Shown: in pieces, positions 7,750 through 16,919 of the stretch
Layout: every line of letters starts with the position of its first letter
How positions within the stretch are numbered: position 1 is the first letter of the stretch
Assembly (NCBI GenBank): GCA_038868255.1
Contig: JAWCTJ010000006.1
Coordinates: 1 to 28,314 of the forward strand
DNA: 28,314 bases
Reading direction: 5' to 3'
DNA from: DRVV01 sp038868255
Lineage (GTDB): Archaea > Thermoproteota > Bathyarchaeia > Bathyarchaeales > Bathycorpusculaceae
Notes under the pieces: model-generated
What the model saw: the letters and a program-made list of their open reading frames with translations, nothing else
Told to the model about the DNA's origin: nothing
Databases searched by the model: none
Made by a program: the position numbers and the translations under genes

Positions 7750-8163
7750 CTATGCCTTTATCAGGCTTTTATGCCACTCAACTGCTTGATTGAAGTTCAT
7801 AAGTTTTGCCAATTCCACCTGAAGGTTTGCTGGTTTAACCACCAATAGCCAGCCCTTTCCATAGGGATCCTCGTTTAGGATCTCCGGACTGGATTGGACT
7901 TCCTCGTTTACTTCTTCCACTGTGCCACTTATTGGGGCTATTAGATCTGAAACCGCCTTCACAGACTCCAGCGTACCATATGTTTCATTTTGTCTTATTG
8001 TAGATCCTGGGCTTGGGAGTTCAGCATACACTATTTCACGAAGTTGTTTTTGAGCATAATCTGTTATGCCCACGCGCACCTTGTCCCCTTCAATTTTCAC
8101 CCATCCATAATCCTTGCTATAGTATAGTCCTTCTGGAACTTCGTATCCGTCGACCTTAACCAA
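7750..8163 (-). CDS. gcvH: Glycine cleavage system H protein (lipoyl carrier)
   Basis: A 137-residue lipoyl-domain protein that carries aminomethyl or other groups on a lipoyl-lysine. The hallmark YSKDYGWVKIEGDKVRVGIT is at 15-34, and the lipoylation site is Lys69 in GTLESVKAVSD. The tail NEDPYGKGWLL is typical of GcvH. The start is TTG with a strong AAGGGGTGA box about 7 nt upstream; the overlapping ATG is out of frame. No gcvT, gcvP or lipoate-attachment gene lies in the window. The only operon partner is the flavin disulfide reductase, so the protein may serve glycine metabolism encoded elsewhere or carry lipoyl thiols for the reductase. Confidence 0.95.
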   Translation of the reverse strand: MVKVDGYEVPEGLYYSKDYGWVKIEGDKVRVGITDYAQKQLREIVYAELPSPGSTIRQNETYGTLESVKAVSDLIAPISGTVEEVNEEVQSSPEILNEDPYGKGWLLVVKPANLQVELAKLMNFNQAVEWHKSLIKA

Positions 8164-8365
8164 ACATTTTCACCCCTTATAGTTGAACTATGTTTTGCTG
8201 TTTTTAAGCGTTTAAAATTAACTGTTGAAGAATCACCATTTATTATTGTCTATCCATATCACATGAGAACATGCATAAATAGGTTTAATGCAACTGCTTA
8301 TATCGGCGAAAACCCTGATGCATAATTTTAGTACGTGATCATTTGGTAAGCTGCACCATAACACC

Positions 8366-8373
8366 TTTTAATA
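8366..8373 (+). promoter_or_regulatory. TATA box of the MFS transporter gene
   Basis: TTTTAATA is centred about 27 nt before the ATG at 8396, so transcription would begin at or within a few bases of the start codon (leaderless mRNA). The 232-nt region 8164-8395 between the divergent gcvH and MFS genes otherwise shows only AT-rich promoter-like sequence. Confidence 0.5.
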
Positions 8374-8395
8374 GGATGCTGACTTAAGCCGGTTC

Positions 8396-9559
8396 ATGGA
8401 AAACCCTATTGGCATTACGGGCTCCATTGCTTCCTTAAGAGTTTTGTTAGCATCCTGCTTTTTGATGCAGTTGCTAATAGGCGTTGTCGGCATAACTGTG
8501 CCCATATACGCCGCTGGTTTAGGTGCTTCTCCATTACTTTTGGGCATTATTGGGGCTACTGGCGGGTTTATTTACTCATTCATGCCTTTTGTTTCAGGAG
8601 TTTTATCAGACAGGATTAAGAGAAGGATTTTCATATTCACATCTATTTTTCTCTATGGCTTAGCAAATTTTCTTTATTTCCTTGCTGAAAGCCCATTGAC
8701 GCTTCTCCCCATTAAAGCACTCGAATGGGTTTCCGTGGCAATATTTTGGCCATCAGCCGAGGCGTTGCTTACAGATTTTAGCGGGGAAAAACTAGAGGTG
8801 AATCTTAGGAAATTTAACTTGTCGTGGAGTTCAGGCACAATTGCCGGACCTATAATTGGAGGGACATTGATCAGTTTAACTGGAATTAAAACACCATTTG
8901 CTTTATCCTCAGCCTTCGCTTTTGCTTTATCATTCCTCGCGTTGGCGAAAATTAAGGAAGCGACATGTAAAGAGACAAACATGCAGAAAGAGGTGAATCA
9001 AAAATGCAGCGAGAAAGTTCCAATCACTACAGCCGTAACGGCGGTTGTACTGTTCTCCTCTATCAGCGGCATAATATATAATCTCTTTCCAGCACATGCG
9101 ACAAGCCTCGGCATTCCGGCGCACGAAGTCGGATTAATCCTTTTGGCGAATGGGCTTTTCAGAATGGTGGCTTTTGTTGAAGCCTACAGGATTGAAGCTA
9201 AAATTGGCATGTCTAACATTTTCCTGACGGGTTCATTGATTATTGCTTCTGCCTCAGCCATAACATTGATCAGTTCCACAACAATAATGTTCTTTTCAGC
9301 TTTCTCAATTTTTGGCTTAGGAATGGGGTTACTGTACGCAACTTCAATAGCGCGTATACTTAGAGGTTGGGGCGCAGCAAAGGGACATGCAGCAGGAATA
9401 TTTGAAAGTTTTATAGGCTTAGGAAACCTTTTAGGATCATCAACAGGAGGGTTGCTTTCAGAATATGTCGCCTTAAACGCTCCATATATGCTTATTTTTA
9501 TCGCTAGTTTAGCTTTATTCATTTATCAGACAGGATGCTCGCTCAGAAGAAAGATATGA
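8396..9559 (+). CDS. Major facilitator superfamily transporter
   Basis: A 387-residue integral membrane protein with about 12 hydrophobic helices. The first is near residues 15-35 (LLASCFLMQLLIGVVGI). The loop between helices 2 and 3 carries GVLSDRIKRRIF, the MFS motif A pattern (G-x-x-x-D-R-x-x-R). A polar linker with many charged residues (about 185-205) separates the two six-helix halves. Substrate is unknown; efflux-type members share this size and motif. ATG start just downstream of a TATA box. It is followed by Hel308 on the same strand, but a TATA-like element sits between them and there is no functional link. Confidence 0.88.
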   Translation: MENPIGITGSIASLRVLLASCFLMQLLIGVVGITVPIYAAGLGASPLLLGIIGATGGFIYSFMPFVSGVLSDRIKRRIFIFTSIFLYGLANFLYFLAESPLTLLPIKALEWVSVAIFWPSAEALLTDFSGEKLEVNLRKFNLSWSSGTIAGPIIGGTLISLTGIKTPFALSSAFAFALSFLALAKIKEATCKETNMQKEVNQKCSEKVPITTAVTAVVLFSSISGIIYNLFPAHATSLGIPAHEVGLILLANGLFRMVAFVEAYRIEAKIGMSNIFLTGSLIIASASAITLISSTTIMFFSAFSIFGLGMGLLYATSIARILRGWGAAKGHAAGIFESFIGLGNLLGSSTGGLLSEYVALNAPYMLIFIASLALFIYQTGCSLRRKI

Positions 9560-9639
9560 GTGCATCATGATTGTGTGCGTAACACTTTAAATCACCGCTG
9601 CTTTTAATGTGCAGTGAAAGATTAAACAGGCGTATAACC

Positions 9640-11868
9640 GTGAAAATTTTAGAGTTACCAGTTCCAGAGTCAGTCAAGCAAGTGTTAATCAAGCTTGGGG
9701 TTTCTGAACTTTATCCACCTCAGGAGGAAGCTGTAAAAGCAGGTGTGCTCGATGGGCGAAATCTTGTTTTAGCCAGTCCAACAGCTTCAGGCAAAACTTT
9801 GATTGCTGAACTATGCGCAATGAAACATATTTTGGAAAAAAATGGCAAAGTACTTTACCTGGCGCCTTTGAGAGCACTTGCCACAGAAAAGTATGAGGAG
9901 TTTAGAAAGTATTCATCCATAATCAAGCCCGACGGGAAACATGTGGCTGTAGGGATATCAACAGGCGATTATGATAGCTCTGACCCTTGGCTTGAACGTT
10001 ACGACGTTATTGTGGCGACAAATGAGAAGGTTGATTCGCTTTTGAGACATAGGGCCAAATGGATGGATGATGTCTCTTTGGTTATTGCTGATGAGGTACA
10101 CTTGCTGAATGATGCTGAGCGAGGACCAACGCTTGAGGTGGTTCTGGCAAGACTTATGCAGGCGAATCCAGACATCCAAGTTTTAGCACTTAGTGCTACA
10201 ATAAGCAACGTAAAAGAAGTGGCTGAGTGGCTTAAAGCCGACTACGTCGCAACAGAGTGGCGGCCCATAACCTTAAAAGAAGGCATTCTGCTACATGATG
10301 AAATTCAATTCAAAGATGGTGAGTCTAGAAAGATCGAGAAGGAAGTTAAAAACCCAGCTATAAGCTTGGCCTTGAATGTCATCAAATCCGGTGGGCAAAC
10401 GCTAATATTTGCGGCTACGCGGCAGAGCGCGGTTAACATTGCAAGGAAGGTAGCGCCTACTATTGAGAAGATTTTGTCAAGACCGATGAAAAGGGCCCTA
10501 GAACGTGTGGCTGGGAATATTATGAGTGCGGGTGAGAAAACTCGCATAAGCGAGCTTCTTGCTGAACTCGTAAAGTACGGGGTTGCCTTCCACCATGCTG
10601 GACTGAGAGGGGAGCATCGTAAAATAATTGAGGACTCATTTAAAGAGGGACGGATTAAGGTTTTAACAGCTACGCCAACATTAGCTTTTGGCGTGAATTT
10701 GCCGGCTAGAACTGTGATAATTCATGATTATAGGCGTTACGAACCGGGATATGGCCATTACCCCATCAGCGTGCTAGAGTATAAGCAGATGTGCGGCCGC
10801 GCTGGTAGGCCAAAATATGACAAGATTGGCGAGGCTATTCTGATAGCTAGGACTACAGATGAAGCAGAATACTTAATGGAGAATTATGTCCTAGCGAAGC
10901 CTGAGAGGATCTGGTCACGGCTAGCTGTTGAAAGAGTTTTGAGAACCCACGTGCTTGCCACAATTGCTACAGATTATGCTAATAGTGAATATGGCGTTTA
11001 CGCGTTCTTCGGCAAAACATTCTACGCATATCAGTATGACGTGGACACCATGAAACATATCATAGCACGGATTCTAAAGTATCTTTACGATGAGGAAATG
11101 ATCGATGTTAGGGGAGGAAGCCTTTACGCCACGAACTTCGGAAAAAGAGTGAGCGAACTGTACATTGATCCCGTCTCAGCGGTTATAATCCGCAACGCCA
11201 TTAGACGAAATCCTGAAGCACTAACAGACCTAAGCCTACTTCACATGGTCACTCATACGCCGGACATGCGTCCATTGCTCAGACCATACTCAAGCGAGCT
11301 TGATAATGTTGCAATTTTCATGGAGGATCATAGGGATGAATTTCTAGTTGAGGTTCCTAGCGAGTGGGATGAAAGAATGGAGTATGAGGAGTTTCTAGGC
11401 GAGGTTAAAACGGCTATGGTTCTTAAGGCGTGGATTGAGGAGACAAGCGAGGATGATATAATCGAGCAATTTAAGGTTCAACCTGGCGATCTTTACAGAG
11501 TCATTGAAAGCGCTAGGTGGCTGTTATATGCAACCCATGAGTTGGCAAAGCTTTTTGAGAATAACGAAGTGCCGCCAATAGCTCTTGAGCTTATGGAGAG
11601 AGTTGAGAAAGGCGTTAAGAAGGAACTTCTACCGATAGTTAGGCTTGAAGGAGTTGGCAGGGTGCGTGGGCGCACATTATATAATGCTGGGTACCGAACA
11701 ATAGGGGATATTAAAAATGCTAAAGTTGAGGATTTGGCGAAGCTTCCATCAATAGGTCCTAAAATAGCAAAGAAAATTAAGGAGCAGATCGGTGGGTTCG
11801 TGAGAAAGGAAAGTTGGAGTAAACTGGATGGCAGGGAGTGGCAGCAGAAGGCGTTAACTGAATTCTAG
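9640..11868 (+). CDS. hel308: Hel308-type superfamily 2 DNA helicase
   Basis: ATP-dependent 3'-5' DNA helicase of the Ski2/Hel308 family, acting at stalled or branched replication forks. The Q-motif region is LYPPQEEAV, motif I is ASPTASGKT, motif II is ADEVHLLND, motif III is ALSATISN, motif IV-like LIFAATRQSA follows, and motif VI is QMCGRAGRP. The C-terminus carries a helix-hairpin-helix (LAKLPSIGPKIAKKIKEQIG), as in Hel308 domain V. The frame is open from ATG at 9607, but CTTTAAATC at 9586-9594 would place the transcript start near 9615, and family members begin at KILELPVPE, so GTG at 9640 is preferred. The last 4 nt overlap the convergent purB stop. Confidence 0.93.
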   Translation: MKILELPVPESVKQVLIKLGVSELYPPQEEAVKAGVLDGRNLVLASPTASGKTLIAELCAMKHILEKNGKVLYLAPLRALATEKYEEFRKYSSIIKPDGKHVAVGISTGDYDSSDPWLERYDVIVATNEKVDSLLRHRAKWMDDVSLVIADEVHLLNDAERGPTLEVVLARLMQANPDIQVLALSATISNVKEVAEWLKADYVATEWRPITLKEGILLHDEIQFKDGESRKIEKEVKNPAISLALNVIKSGGQTLIFAATRQSAVNIARKVAPTIEKILSRPMKRALERVAGNIMSAGEKTRISELLAELVKYGVAFHHAGLRGEHRKIIEDSFKEGRIKVLTATPTLAFGVNLPARTVIIHDYRRYEPGYGHYPISVLEYKQMCGRAGRPKYDKIGEAILIARTTDEAEYLMENYVLAKPERIWSRLAVERVLRTHVLATIATDYANSEYGVYAFFGKTFYAYQYDVDTMKHIIARILKYLYDEEMIDVRGGSLYATNFGKRVSELYIDPVSAVIIRNAIRRNPEALTDLSLLHMVTHTPDMRPLLRPYSSELDNVAIFMEDHRDEFLVEVPSEWDERMEYEEFLGEVKTAMVLKAWIEETSEDDIIEQFKVQPGDLYRVIESARWLLYATHELAKLFENNEVPPIALELMERVEKGVKKELLPIVRLEGVGRVRGRTLYNAGYRTIGDIKNAKVEDLAKLPSIGPKIAKKIKEQIGGFVRKESWSKLDGREWQQKALTEF

Positions 11869-13235
11869 TCCCGCAGCCCTCTGGACATTCGCTCCTTTAG
11901 AGTCTTCTCTACAATGAGCTCAATCTGCTTCAGAGCGGTTCCCAGATAATTTCTCGGATCTAAAGCTTCGTCAACCTCCTTCTCGCTCAGTGTTCTACTT
12001 ATGACCGGGTCTTCCAGAAGCACTTCCCTGAGAGGACGTTTTTCAAACTCGCTTTTTAATGTTAATCTTCTAAGCAGCTCATGCGCTTCCTGACGGTTAA
12101 TTCCCTTCCTTGCAAGAGCCATCATCACTGCTTCAGACATAGCGCGTCCCCGGGATATCTCGATATTTCGTAGCATGCGCTCCTCGTCGACACGCAGGTT
12201 TACAATTATGTTACACGTCAGAAAGAGCATATAATCCACGAGGATGAAAGCCTCAGGAATTATGAAACGTTCAGCAGAGGACTGAGTCAGATCCCTTTCA
12301 TGCCAAGTTACAACATTCTCCAACGCTGGAACCACAAGGCTTCTAACAATTCTAGCCAGTCCGCAGATTCTCTCGCAGATCTCTGGATTTCGCTTATGAG
12401 GCATTGTTGAACTACCCACCTGTTTTTCAGCCTCAAAAGGCTCGAAAACCTCAGCTATTTCAGGCCTTTGAAGTTCACGAATCTCTGTTGCGAAGTTTTC
12501 AAGGCTTGAAGCAATTAGTGCCAGCTTGCTGATTAGCTCTGCATGACGGTCTCTTTGGACAATTTGGGTAGATATATCCGCGGCCTTTAACCCAAGCCTC
12601 TCCATGACGAGTTCTTGAATTCTGATGGCGTGTTCTCCGAGTCCGGCTTGAGTCCCTACTGCACCGCTAATTTTCCCAACGACAACGCGTTCTCTACATT
12701 CAATGATCCGCTGAATATGTCTTGAGATCTCCCTCATCCAGACGGCGAATTTAAACCCTAATGTTATGGGCAGTGCATGTTGTCCATGAGTGCGTCCCAT
12801 CATCAGCGTATTTTTGTATTGGAGCGCCTTATCCATCAGGATTTTCTCAAGGTGGTTAAGCCTTTCCTCTATGATGTTGAGAGCATCTTTTATTTGAAGG
12901 GCCATTGCAGTGTCAACTATATCGTAGCTTGTAGCTCCAAGGTGAACATAAGCTCCGCTGGGGCCGCTTGCTTCAGCTAAGGCTCTGACTAGAGCCGCTA
13001 CATCATGCTTTATTTCATGTTCAATCTCCTTTATGCGGGATATCTTAACCTTTTCAATATTGGCGGAAGCGATAATCTGCTTAGCATCCTCCTCTGGAAT
13101 GTTGCCTACTTGAGCATGAGCCCAAGCAAGAGCAGCTTCCACGTCGAGCATTTTCTGAATCCTTGATTCTTCCTCGAAAATTCTTCTCATTTCAGGAGTC
13201 CCGTAGCGGCCGGTATCGATTGGAAGTATGGGCAA
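11865..13235 (-). CDS. purB: Adenylosuccinate lyase
   Basis: Cytoplasmic lyase of purine synthesis. It releases fumarate from SAICAR (to AICAR) and from adenylosuccinate (to AMP). The start region LPIDTGRYGTPEMRRIFEEE, the catalytic segment RTHGQHALPITLGFK, and the signature GSSTMPHKRNPE are all present; HDVAALVRALAE holds a further conserved His. The frame reaches an ATG at 13271, but TTG at 13235 has GAGGGA 5-6 nt upstream and yields the family-typical N-terminus, so it is preferred. It also leaves 75 nt for divergent promoters with the asparagine synthetase-like gene. The stop overlaps the Hel308 stop by 4 nt. Confidence 0.95.
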   Translation of the reverse strand: MPILPIDTGRYGTPEMRRIFEEESRIQKMLDVEAALAWAHAQVGNIPEEDAKQIIASANIEKVKISRIKEIEHEIKHDVAALVRALAEASGPSGAYVHLGATSYDIVDTAMALQIKDALNIIEERLNHLEKILMDKALQYKNTLMMGRTHGQHALPITLGFKFAVWMREISRHIQRIIECRERVVVGKISGAVGTQAGLGEHAIRIQELVMERLGLKAADISTQIVQRDRHAELISKLALIASSLENFATEIRELQRPEIAEVFEPFEAEKQVGSSTMPHKRNPEICERICGLARIVRSLVVPALENVVTWHERDLTQSSAERFIIPEAFILVDYMLFLTCNIIVNLRVDEERMLRNIEISRGRAMSEAVMMALARKGINRQEAHELLRRLTLKSEFEKRPLREVLLEDPVISRTLSEKEVDEALDPRNYLGTALKQIELIVEKTLKERMSRGLRD

Positions 13236-13310
13236 CTCTTTCCCTCGAAGAAAAAGAGCACGATTAAACATTTAATGCTTTACTAGTCATTTAATTTGAA
13301 GGATCAAAGC

Positions 13311-14771
13311 ATGAGGACAATTGTGGCGGTGATGGATAAAAAAGGGAGGGGCGCTCTGCGAAGGGCAGTTGAGATGCTTGAAGTTTTTAAATATGGAGGC
13401 TCTGAGGCCTTCGGAGTGGGTACATCCAGGGATTCGGATGTAAAAAGCAGCCTGGAAGAGCTGCAGATCCAGCGTTTAGAAGCGCAGACTGCTGTAGGAC
13501 AGGCATTTTTCAAGGTTATGCCCTGGGACAAACCTCAGCCTACATTTACGGACGGCGCAGCCTTAGTTTTCAATGGAAGAATCTACAATCCTCCGGAGCC
13601 TATAGATCTGCGTAAAGAGTTAGATGGCTCTAAATTAGAAAGTAAAGCCAAGTCCATAATAGGTAAATTTGAAGGCGGATTTGTCTTTGCCATAGCTGAG
13701 AATGACAGGATCATCGTAGGGAGGGATCCGCTCGGTCTTTACCCGTTATATTATTCCGAGAACGGAAGCCTATTTGCGGCGGCTTCCGAACGTAAAGCAC
13801 TATGGAGGCTAGGCTTTGATGAGGTTAAATCATTTCCACCGGGTTACGTGGCCATCGTTGACGATTACGGTGCAAAGATGGAAGATGCAAAGCGTCCAAG
13901 CGGTTTATGTATAAATCCAATGGGTATGGAAGAGGCTGCTGAAGAATTGAAAAGTCTTATAGAGGGATCCGTAAGGGAAAGATTATGGGGATTGGATAAG
14001 GTCGCTGTGGCTTTTTCCGGAGGGCTTGACAGCAGTATAATCGCAGCTTTGGCTCGACAGTGTGGTGTTGAAGCGCATCTTATTCACGTCAGCATGATTA
14101 AACAGTCGGAGACGAAATATGCTGAAGCGGCTGCGGAGCTTATTGGGGCTACTATGAACATTCGGCTTTATGATGAGGGAGAGATTGAGAAGACACTTCC
14201 CAGGGTTTTGTGGGCTGTCGAAGAGCCGGATCCCCTTAAATTGGCTATTGGCATGCCGATTTTTTGGGCCGCTGAGGAAGCTGCAAGATTGGGGTTTAGG
14301 GTTTTGATGGCTGGGCAAGGGGCAGACGAGTTGTTTGGGGGTTATATGCGATATCTAACCATATACAAAAGTTATGGAAAAGATATAGTCCAAAGAAGCA
14401 TGACCGTGGATATCATGAACATGTATAAAGAGAACTTTGAAAGGGATGTTAAGACATGTCTTTTCCATAATGTTGAGCTGCGTCTGCCCTACGCCAGTAG
14501 AAGTCTTGTGGATTTTGCCTTAGGACTTCCTATCGAGATGAAGATTGATCCTGCAGCGGATGGACTTCGAAAAATTGTACTGAGAAGGGCCGCGGAGAAG
14601 ATGGGGATATCAGCTCAGATCGTGAGAAGGCCTAAAAGGGCTATTCAGTATTCTACAGGAGTTGCCAAGGCCCTTAGAAAGATTGCTAAAAAAGAGGGAT
14701 TAACGCTGAGGGGCTTTATTCAAAAGGTCTTTCAGGATTTTAAAAGCCGATTTATAAAGGGAGGGGTATAA
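13311..14771 (+). CDS. Asparagine synthetase-like protein with a Cys-less glutaminase domain
   Basis: An N-terminal Ntn-type glutaminase-like domain (about 1-190) is joined to a C-terminal ATP-pyrophosphatase synthetase domain. The P-loop AFSGGLDSS is at 234-242, AGQGADELFGGY lies further on, and LRLPYASRSLVDFAL is near the end. In true AsnB the protein starts M-C-G-I with Cys as nucleophile. Here it starts MRTIVAVMD, and the usual HRGPD is KYGGSE, although FNGRIYN (87-93) survives. The glutaminase is therefore probably dead and the enzyme may use free ammonia or serve another amidation. Frame open from TTG 13296; ATG 13311 is preferred because AAGGA lies 7 nt upstream. Divergent from purB. 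Confidence 0.85.
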   Translation: MRTIVAVMDKKGRGALRRAVEMLEVFKYGGSEAFGVGTSRDSDVKSSLEELQIQRLEAQTAVGQAFFKVMPWDKPQPTFTDGAALVFNGRIYNPPEPIDLRKELDGSKLESKAKSIIGKFEGGFVFAIAENDRIIVGRDPLGLYPLYYSENGSLFAAASERKALWRLGFDEVKSFPPGYVAIVDDYGAKMEDAKRPSGLCINPMGMEEAAEELKSLIEGSVRERLWGLDKVAVAFSGGLDSSIIAALARQCGVEAHLIHVSMIKQSETKYAEAAAELIGATMNIRLYDEGEIEKTLPRVLWAVEEPDPLKLAIGMPIFWAAEEAARLGFRVLMAGQGADELFGGYMRYLTIYKSYGKDIVQRSMTVDIMNMYKENFERDVKTCLFHNVELRLPYASRSLVDFALGLPIEMKIDPAADGLRKIVLRRAAEKMGISAQIVRRPKRAIQYSTGVAKALRKIAKKEGLTLRGFIQKVFQDFKSRFIKGGV

Positions 14772-14806
14772 AAGTTGGCGTGCAACAAAATTAAAAGCTT
14801 TGGGGG

Positions 14807-14989
14807 CTATTCGATGACTTGGATTGCGCCCTCTGGACACTGGGCTTCACAAGCCCTGCAGACCAAGCACTCGTCAACTTTCACGGGAACAGATTTGTTG
14901 TCCTTTAGCTCATACACGCCAACTGGGCATGTGTCTACACAAGTTCCGCATCCTGTACATTTAGCACTGTCAACCACTATCTTCACCAT
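14807..14989 (-). CDS. Small 2[4Fe-4S] ferredoxin
   Basis: A 60-residue electron carrier with two complete 4Fe-4S motifs, CTGCGTCVDTCP and CLVCRACEAQCP, each a CxxCxxCxxxCP. The open frame extends to 15019. However, ATG at 14989 has GGAGAGG 6 nt upstream and gives the usual MVKIVVDSAKC start, so it is chosen. No oxidoreductase adjoins it; the upstream gene is a membrane protein 63 nt away. The electron partner is unknown. It converges on the asparagine synthetase-like gene. Confidence 0.93.
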   Translation of the reverse strand: MVKIVVDSAKCTGCGTCVDTCPVGVYELKDNKSVPVKVDECLVCRACEAQCPEGAIQVIE

Positions 14990-15052
14990 ATGAATCCTCT
15001 CCGAGCAGATTTCCTTCATGATAAGTTGTAGAATAAAAGTCTTTAGGTGGCT

Positions 15053-16792
15053 TCAGCCGGCTTCCTCACGTAATCTCACTAGAATTCCGCCTATCCTTGT
15101 CTCAGCGTTATCCTTTTTCCGCTGATGCTCCTCAGCCAGCCTATTGTATGCTTCAAGCGAGATCTCTCCTCTGCGATGCCTAATCTCAGCGTCCCTAAGG
15201 TTCTCTTCAGCCTCATTTACCTCAGCCTCTGCGATCTCGAACTCATGCATAAGTTCGGCGTATCTGCCTCCGGTTGCTTTGAACTTCTCCTTTAAATCTT
15301 CAATGGCCTTGTTTATAGCCTCAATTCTAGTTAGTAGTGTTTTCCGCCTAACTTTGTATACGCGTCTTGGAATTCTGCCCCTGCGTAAGCCGGTTTCGAG
15401 CGTTTCCAATTCAGAGAGAATCTTATGCTTCTCCTCATATGACTCTATGAAGGAGTTGATGTCCTCGCGTGTTATCTCCATAAAGGTTGTTTTCATAACC
15501 ACTGGTGCTTTTGGAGTTGTAGGCTTTCGGTATGTAGCCAAGGCAGCAATAACAGCTCCAAACACGGCTAAGGCCCATACCCATAATGTTGGCCGGAAGG
15601 ACAGCCATAATGGGTTATATTGATAGATAACCCTCAAGTTGAATGAGTCCATGAAAAATGAACCGCCGGTGCAGACGGTTCCTTTTTGGCTGTAGGTTTC
15701 CTCAGCTAAATCATGTTCGGTGACCACGGGGTTGTTGTCCCAGCTAAACTCAACGTTTTTGGATCCTTCGGGAAGCATGAAGGTTAGGGATGCTTGTTTA
15801 ATATAGTAGTCCATGTCTTTGAAAACTGGTATGACAAGCTCTAAATTTGAGTCGCTCTTCTTTAGGTAAAGCTCTTTGGGCACGGTGTATCGAACAATGA
15901 ACTTTGTGGATTTACCAGCGTCCAGGGGTATTCGCAGGCTAACCCTGCAGTAGGTTCGGTTGTTGGAAACTGTGACTTCGGGGGATTCCATTTTCCGTCC
16001 GAATTCATCTTCAGCTGAAACAGAAGAAGCGTTGGATAGCAGCACGACTCTAACAGTTTTTATTTTTTGACCTGACCTGCTAACTATGTAATATTGGTCT
16101 GAGACCTCTAAATCGCCAGTTCCGCTTACGCGGATTTCCCTGTGGAAAGCATTTATTTCTAATAGGCGCATGGTGTCTGATGTTAATGAGAAGGTTAAGT
16201 TTGCGTGCTCGTTGTTGTAGGCGGGTAGGGGCTGCCTCGAATAGCTAAGTCCCTCAACCGTGCCGTTCACATAGGTCGCATAGTTTGGGAGGACTATGGA
16301 CGCATTGCAAAGCGAAGCCTGCGTTATAAGGCTTGGATAGGGTGGAAATTCAAGGATATAATTGTTCATGTTCCCCGCATCTTGCTTTAGGAGGCTGTTT
16401 GACAATAGGAAAACCACGCTGACCTTCAGTGGACTCCCGCGGGGCGGAACCTTGATGCTTACACCGTAAAAGTCCACGCGGTTGCCGAGGGGTACGCCGG
16501 AAACAACATCGAATTTTTCAGCAGGGTTTTCAGGGTTGTAGGCGGCGCAGCGTAGAACGTGCTTTCCATATTCGCTGGGAAGACCTAGCAATATACCTTC
16601 AGAAGGCGCCCCGTTGATTTTCAAAGTGTCATTTATGAGTATTGAGCCATCATACATGACGCGGATTTCGTGAATAACCCACTCTATGGCATAGTTGGCC
16701 TGGGCATTTACGTTTATTACGGCGACGACATTTATGGTGAGAATTGAAAGCAGTATCGTAATGAATAATTGTAAATCAGGCTTTGCCTTCAA
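15053..16792 (-). CDS. Membrane-anchored protein with large extracytoplasmic domain and cytoplasmic coiled coil
   Basis: Not a recognised family. It has 579 residues. A signal-like hydrophobic segment (about 10-30, LQLFITILLSILTINVVAV) is followed by about 370 residues rich in beta-type sequence and N-glycosylation-type sites. One transmembrane helix is near 403-421 (LWVWALAVFGAVIAALA), and a charged helical tail runs to the end. The tail contains two related motifs, RRGRIPRRVYKVRRKTLL near 469 and RRGEISLEAYNRLAEEH near 540, resembling short SHOCT-type segments. Topology would place the N-terminal domain outside and the coiled coil inside. The start is TTG with a strong GGAGG box 7 nt upstream. 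A surface sensor or scaffold is possible; function is unknown. Confidence 0.8.
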   Translation of the reverse strand: MKAKPDLQLFITILLSILTINVVAVINVNAQANYAIEWVIHEIRVMYDGSILINDTLKINGAPSEGILLGLPSEYGKHVLRCAAYNPENPAEKFDVVSGVPLGNRVDFYGVSIKVPPRGSPLKVSVVFLLSNSLLKQDAGNMNNYILEFPPYPSLITQASLCNASIVLPNYATYVNGTVEGLSYSRQPLPAYNNEHANLTFSLTSDTMRLLEINAFHREIRVSGTGDLEVSDQYYIVSRSGQKIKTVRVVLLSNASSVSAEDEFGRKMESPEVTVSNNRTYCRVSLRIPLDAGKSTKFIVRYTVPKELYLKKSDSNLELVIPVFKDMDYYIKQASLTFMLPEGSKNVEFSWDNNPVVTEHDLAEETYSQKGTVCTGGSFFMDSFNLRVIYQYNPLWLSFRPTLWVWALAVFGAVIAALATYRKPTTPKAPVVMKTTFMEITREDINSFIESYEEKHKILSELETLETGLRRGRIPRRVYKVRRKTLLTRIEAINKAIEDLKEKFKATGGRYAELMHEFEIAEAEVNEAEENLRDAEIRHRRGEISLEAYNRLAEEHQRKKDNAETRIGGILVRLREEAG

Positions 16793-16919
16793 CTGGTTTC
16801 CTCCGCAACATTAAATCTTGCTGTTAAATATTTTAGGTGCATTTATTTAACTTTTAGAATTTGAGACCACAGGGAGCGCGTGCATTTTAGCGCTTTTCTA
16901 GAGGGTAGGCTATACCTGT

